Shown here piece by piece: positions 34,221-37,687 of a DNA stretch of 37,687 bases. Within the stretch, counting starts at the first letter, position 1. Each line of letters opens with the position of its first letter. This stretch comes from Rhodanobacter sp. C06 (GTDB taxonomy: Bacteria; Pseudomonadota; Gammaproteobacteria; Xanthomonadales; Rhodanobacteraceae). Below the pieces are notes generated by a model that was not told the DNA's origin, did not search any database, and saw only the letters and a program-made list of their open reading frames with translations. The position numbers were made by a program, and so were the translations under genes. Location: contig NZ_MUNP01000053.1 of NCBI RefSeq assembly GCF_002001105.1, forward strand, positions 1 through 37,687. The letters run 5' to 3'.

Positions 34221-36005
34221 TCAAGGACGTTCGCCTCCCCTCGCGTCGATCCGCGGCGCGGGCGCCACCGGCCGCTCGCGGCGGACGAAGGGCGCCAGTT
34301 CCACCGAGGTTATCGTGGCCGGCAAGGCGTCGCCCTTGTGGAACGGTGCCTTCGGCGCCAGCTCCAATTGCAAGGCCCATGGCTGCGCGTGCATGTCGCG
34401 GCTCACCAGCAAGCGTACCGCGCCCTCGCCCGCCGGCAGCGCCAGGGGCTTCGGATGGCCGTCCACCCACACGTCGATTCGCGCCGATGCCTTGGCGTCC
34501 CGGTAGTGCACGGTCAGTTGGTAGTCGCCCGCGCCAAGCAGCGCGTACCAGCGCAGCTTGTACGGCGTGGGCGGATCGTCGTAACCGTAGCCGTTGTAAT
34601 TGAGGAAATTCTCGGCCTGCACAGCGTCCAGCTGCATATGGCCATCGGCGCCGGGAGCCACCGCATCGGGCCGCACATGCAGGCCACCCTCGAACGGAAT
34701 CGCCACCACCGGCATGTAGCCCGCGCCGGCGAGGTTCCCCACTTTCACCGTGGCACCCGACGCATCGACGGCAACCGGATCCACCACCGCCTTCGCGTCG
34801 GCCAGCACATGGCCTCGGCCGAAGCGCGTGCCAACCACGCCGGGCAGGCGCAGCACGCCATCGGCCGGCGGTTTCTCGACGAACAGGTACAGCGTGTGCG
34901 CGCCCAGCGTGGCGTAGCCGAAATCGAGCTTCGCGAACGGCGAGGCCTGCGTGCCGTAGATCGCCTCGCCGCGCGGCTTCAGCCACGCACCGATGCCGCG
35001 CAGCACGTCGGCTTCGTAGGGCACCACCGAGCCGTCGCCCTCCGGACCGATGTTGAGGATGTAGTTGCCGCCCGCGCTCACCACGCGCACCAGCCGCGCG
35101 ATGTTCTCGCGCACCTTGCCCGGCAAGTCGTCGCGCACCTGCCAGGAGCGATAGCCCCAGGTCTCCGGGAACATCGAGGCCGGCGACTGCCAGGGTTCCT
35201 CCATGCCGGTGTCGGGCTCGCGGTTGTCGCCCATCACGCTGAAGTCGCCCTGGTGGTTCCACACCCGCCCCGACACCATAGTCTGCGGTTGCAGCGCATG
35301 CACCGCATGGGCGAAGCGCGCGCTCTGCGCCGGCGTGGGCTTGCCCATGTCGAACCACACCTCGCTGATAGTGCCGTAATGGCTCATCAGCTCGCGGATC
35401 TGCGCCACGTTGAAATCGGCCTGCGCCGGCGTGATCGGGTTGTCGTTGTCGGGACGGTACTGGCCGTGCATCCAGTGCCAGTCGATGGTGGAGTAGTACA
35501 CGCCGAACGGCATGTGCGCTCGCGCGCAGGCGTCGGCCAGCGCCTTCACCACGTCGTGCCGGTACGGCGTGGCGTCGACGATGTCGTAGCGGTTCTGCGC
35601 GGTGCGGAACATCGCGAAGCCGTCATGGTGCTTGGCGGTGAGCACGATGAACTTCATGCCGGCGGCCTTGGCCAGCGCCACGATGGCATCGGGATCGAAC
35701 TTCTCCGGATCGAAGCGCTTGGCCAGCGCCTCGTATTGATCGATCGGCACCGGCGCGAAGGATTCGATCTGCTCGCTGTAACCCTTGGTGATCTTCCGGC
35801 CATCCCACACGCCACCCAGCACCGAATACAGGCCGAAGTGGATGAACAGGCCGAACTTGCGCGCCTGCCAGGCTTGCACGGTGGCGGCACTGGGGCGCGG
35901 GCCAGCCAGCGGCAGTGGCTGGTCGCCGGGCGGGGCTTGCTTGGCGGAAAGTGCCAGCGGCAACAGCAGTGCCAGTGTCCACGCCGTTCGCACCATGCTT
36001 TTCAT
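34221..36005 (-). CDS. GH29 alpha-L-fucosidase
   Basis: This retaining fucosidase (594 residues) is exported with a Sec signal (MKSMVRTAWTLALLLPLALSA). The barrel shows GLFIHFGLYSVLGG (52-65), LTAKHHDGFAMF (122-133), WHWMHGQYRP and the nucleophile Asp219 in SEVWFDMGKP. INIGPEGDG-type sequence (LNIGPEGDGSV) ends the barrel, and at least one C-terminal beta domain resembling a carbohydrate-binding module follows (VQAENFLNYNGYGYDD...). The start at 36005 has the ribosome site GGAGGAG; an ATG at 36032 would add nine residues before the signal. Together with GH95 it gives the locus two unrelated fucosidase families. Confidence 0.94.
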   Translation of the reverse strand: MKSMVRTAWTLALLLPLALSAKQAPPGDQPLPLAGPRPSAATVQAWQARKFGLFIHFGLYSVLGGVWDGRKITKGYSEQIESFAPVPIDQYEALAKRFDPEKFDPDAIVALAKAAGMKFIVLTAKHHDGFAMFRTAQNRYDIVDATPYRHDVVKALADACARAHMPFGVYYSTIDWHWMHGQYRPDNDNPITPAQADFNVAQIRELMSHYGTISEVWFDMGKPTPAQSARFAHAVHALQPQTMVSGRVWNHQGDFSVMGDNREPDTGMEEPWQSPASMFPETWGYRSWQVRDDLPGKVRENIARLVRVVSAGGNYILNIGPEGDGSVVPYEADVLRGIGAWLKPRGEAIYGTQASPFAKLDFGYATLGAHTLYLFVEKPPADGVLRLPGVVGTRFGRGHVLADAKAVVDPVAVDASGATVKVGNLAGAGYMPVVAIPFEGGLHVRPDAVAPGADGHMQLDAVQAENFLNYNGYGYDDPPTPYKLRWYALLGAGDYQLTVHYRDAKASARIDVWVDGHPKPLALPAGEGAVRLLVSRDMHAQPWALQLELAPKAPFHKGDALPATITSVELAPFVRRERPVAPAPRIDARGGERP

Positions 36006-36081
36006 CACCGCTCCTCCCCATGCAGCGAACACTCTGTCGCCAGGCTACACAGGCCGTGTCGCCCGCAACGCATGACAGCCG

Positions 36082-37557
36082 TCAACCTGTTCCGCGCGTC
36101 CAGCGTATCCAGGCAGCACTGCCGCGCGGCAGCGGGATGCGGCTCGCCCCGTGGGCGTCAGCATGCACCTGCCCGTCTGCCGCGAAACTGACGTCGCGGC
36201 GGCTGTCCAGCGCTGGCGCACGCAGGCGCATCAGCTCGCCGCGCGCGCCAGCCGGCAAGCCGCGCAGCACCACCGCGGCATCGCGCACGGCGTCCTTGTT
36301 GATCAACGCGGTCAGCATCGCGTTGCCCTGTTGCGCCGCGTAAGCAGTGAGATTCGCACCACCGGTGTCGAGCCGGCCGGGCAGCATCTGCGCGCCGGCG
36401 AAGCGCTGCGCCAGCACGATGCCGTGGAACAGCGGACGCGGCTGGTAACCCAGCGCGCGGCTGCCGGCGATGGCGGAATAGCGCGAGGCCAGCGCATCGC
36501 GTTGCGCCACGATATCGCCGCCCGCAGGCGCCTTCGCCACGCGCCCCAGCGAGCTTTCCACCGAGTGCAAGGTGCCACCGTGGAAGTGCATGCCGGCCAC
36601 GCCGCGCTGCGCCAGCGCCAGCATGAAGTCAGCGCCCCACAGCGCCGAAGCAAACACGTTGCTGGTGCCGTCGCGACCGCCGTTGTAGTAGGAGTTGCCT
36701 TCCGAGATGCGGAACGGCAGCGCATGCCGGTCCGCCACCTGCATGATCTGCTCGACTTCGCGGAAGAAACCCGGGTCGCCGGCGAGCAGGTCGGGGATCG
36801 AGCCGTTTTCCGCCGCCTCGCGGTAGTAGTGCCGGCTTAGAAACACGTTGTCTTTCGCGTGGTGCTGTGCGTACTGGATCACCCAGTCGGTGTTCGCGCC
36901 GGTATCCGGCCCGGCGAGCGGCAGGCCGGCGGCATGCAGCGCCTTCGCATACGGCAGCCACGCCGCGTCGAAGCTGGCGTAGTCGCGGCAGTAGTTGTTC
37001 GCCTCGTTGCCGATCTGGATCGCCAGCAACTGCTCGCCCGCAAGATCCTTCACGGCCTGCGCCAGGCTCACCGCCATCGCGGGCGAGCCGATGCGCAGGT
37101 TCACGCCGAACACCAGCTTCCAGCCGGTGGCGCGCAGGAAATCGGCCAGCGCCTGCAAACCCTCGGGTTTCAGCACGTAGGGCTGCGCCGGCCCGCGCTT
37201 GCGCGCGACGAAGGGCGGCAGCTTGCCCTGATAGCCGCTCCACACGGTGTCGTCGCTGGTGTTGCCGCCGATGCGCAGCACGCCGTGCGGATTCATCGCG
37301 CGGAACAGCCGCACCAGGCCGTGGTTGTCCGCGGCGAAGAAGGTTGGATCGAGCAGCTCCAGCGTCTCGTAGCTGAGGCTGGCGAGGGTGGCGTCGACGT
37401 GCCGTCCGGGACGAGTGATGTCCAAGGCGAAGCTGGCCTTTGCCACCGGGATACCTGCCCCCCACGACATTCCGTTGCAGGCGGCAGCCAACGGCAACAG
37501 CGCGGCCGCTTTCAGCAGGCGACGACGAGTGGGGTCGGTGTCGTGTCGGTCTGTCAT
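36082..37557 (-). CDS. GH79 beta-glucuronidase/heparanase-like glycosidase
   Basis: This 491-residue exported member of GH79 removes beta-linked glucuronic acid (or 4-O-methyl-glucuronic acid) from glycans such as arabinogalactan. The N-terminus DPTRRRLLKAAALLPLAAAC is a Tat-like signal whose end might also be a lipobox. Family markers are LSYETLELLD, GVLRIGGNTSDD (92-103), acid/base Glu185 in IQIGNEANNY and nucleophile Glu286 in RISEGNSYYNGG, followed by VAGMHFHGG and a C-terminal beta-sandwich. The spacing of the two Glu resembles the bacterial GH79 from Acidobacterium. It is first in the nine-gene cluster within this window, and 76 bp ahead of GH29. The promoter is not identified; the region upstream carries a repeat. 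Confidence 0.9.
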   Translation of the reverse strand: MTDRHDTDPTRRRLLKAAALLPLAAACNGMSWGAGIPVAKASFALDITRPGRHVDATLASLSYETLELLDPTFFAADNHGLVRLFRAMNPHGVLRIGGNTSDDTVWSGYQGKLPPFVARKRGPAQPYVLKPEGLQALADFLRATGWKLVFGVNLRIGSPAMAVSLAQAVKDLAGEQLLAIQIGNEANNYCRDYASFDAAWLPYAKALHAAGLPLAGPDTGANTDWVIQYAQHHAKDNVFLSRHYYREAAENGSIPDLLAGDPGFFREVEQIMQVADRHALPFRISEGNSYYNGGRDGTSNVFASALWGADFMLALAQRGVAGMHFHGGTLHSVESSLGRVAKAPAGGDIVAQRDALASRYSAIAGSRALGYQPRPLFHGIVLAQRFAGAQMLPGRLDTGGANLTAYAAQQGNAMLTALINKDAVRDAAVVLRGLPAGARGELMRLRAPALDSRRDVSFAADGQVHADAHGASRIPLPRGSAAWIRWTRGTG

Positions 37558-37588
37558 GTCGGAACCTGCTCAAAGTCTTCCGATGCAA

Positions 37589-37602
37589 GGGAGTCGACTC
37601 CC
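37589..37602. other. 14-bp perfect palindrome upstream of GH79
   Basis: GGGAGTCGACTCCC is fully self-complementary and lies 31 bp upstream of the GH79 start codon. It abuts the G/C-rich hairpin of repeat copy 3. It may be an operator or merely the flank of the repeat. Confidence 0.35.
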
Positions 37603-37687
37603 TCCCCCTGGTTGCGGGGGAGGGCTCGGGTGGGGTGCTTTTTGCTCGCGAGTAGCCCCCCTCCCAGCCTCCCTTGCGCGCAGGGGG
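37600..37687. repeat. Paired palindromic repeat, copy 3 (cut by window edge)
   Basis: A hairpin at 37600-37624 (CCCTCCCCC/GGGGGAGGG, 7-nt loop) is followed by GGGCTCGGGTGGGGTGC, a short spacer containing CTCGCGAG, and an inverted C-rich copy CCCCCCTCCCAGCCTCCC reaching the window end. The organisation mirrors copy 1. It may mark the upstream boundary of the glycosidase operon. Confidence 0.75.

Noticed and set aside
30967-34506. Plus-strand open frame of 1179 codons opposite the GH95, phosphatase, DUF4091 and GH29 genes
   Set aside because: It crosses several clearly coding minus-strand genes, has Arg/His/Ala/Gly-rich composition without any domain, and is explained by high GC.

Overview
The window is about 37.7 kb of GC-rich DNA with near-continuous, well-ordered genes. 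Gene content and protein style (a FimT-PilV-PilW-PilX-PilY1-PilE cluster, RapA, FrmR/FrmA/FrmB, short GC-rich intergenic palindromes, many Tat- and Sec-exported glycosidases) suggest a gammaproteobacterium of the Xanthomonadales, most likely Rhodanobacteraceae. That placement is inference, since no rRNA or tRNA gene is present. I see no insertion sequence, integrase, CRISPR array or prophage.

Layout. (1) 119-796, plus strand: a PiuC-type Fe(II)/2-oxoglutarate dioxygenase. (2) 800-7516, minus strand: a type IV pilus minor-pilin operon read fimT-pilV-pilW-pilX-pilY1-pilE. Its PilY1 carries an L-type-lectin-like head. (3) 7773-10628, plus: rapA, which recycles RNA polymerase. (4) 10765-13068, minus: frmR-frmA-frmB, glutathione-dependent formaldehyde detoxification, with a visible FrmR-type operator. 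(5) 13211-19154, minus: an amino acid permease, a rhomboid protease, an NlpC/P60 peptidase, YggS and an M20 dipeptidase, separated by dispersed repeats and terminators. (6) 19255-21657, plus: a small SET-domain protein, a GNAT acetyltransferase and an isovaleryl-CoA dehydrogenase-like enzyme.

(7) 21792-37557, minus, is the most interesting part. Nine collinear genes encode exported proteins for dismantling a complex glycan. In transcription order they are GH79, GH29, a DUF4091 (GH123-like) protein, a purple-acid-phosphatase-like metallophosphoesterase, GH95, GH89, GH35, a DUF3472 plus ricin-lectin protein, and GH27. Most junctions between GH29 and GH89 overlap or are only 2-18 bp apart, so these five genes look translationally coupled. 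The predicted activities remove terminal fucose (two families), beta-galactose, alpha-galactose (or beta-L-arabinopyranose), alpha-GlcNAc, a beta-glucuronide, perhaps beta-GalNAc, and phosphate. The combination suggests a decorated host glycoconjugate or arabinogalactan-like polymer rather than a plain cell-wall polysaccharide. No transporter, TonB-dependent receptor, sensor or endo-acting enzyme lies inside the window, so uptake and regulation must be encoded elsewhere or just beyond the right edge.

Three copies of a G/C-rich paired-palindrome repeat (both window edges and the rapA/frmB junction) and two other palindromic repeat types fill several intergenic gaps. The very long ORFs antisense to the glycosidase genes are GC-driven shadows.
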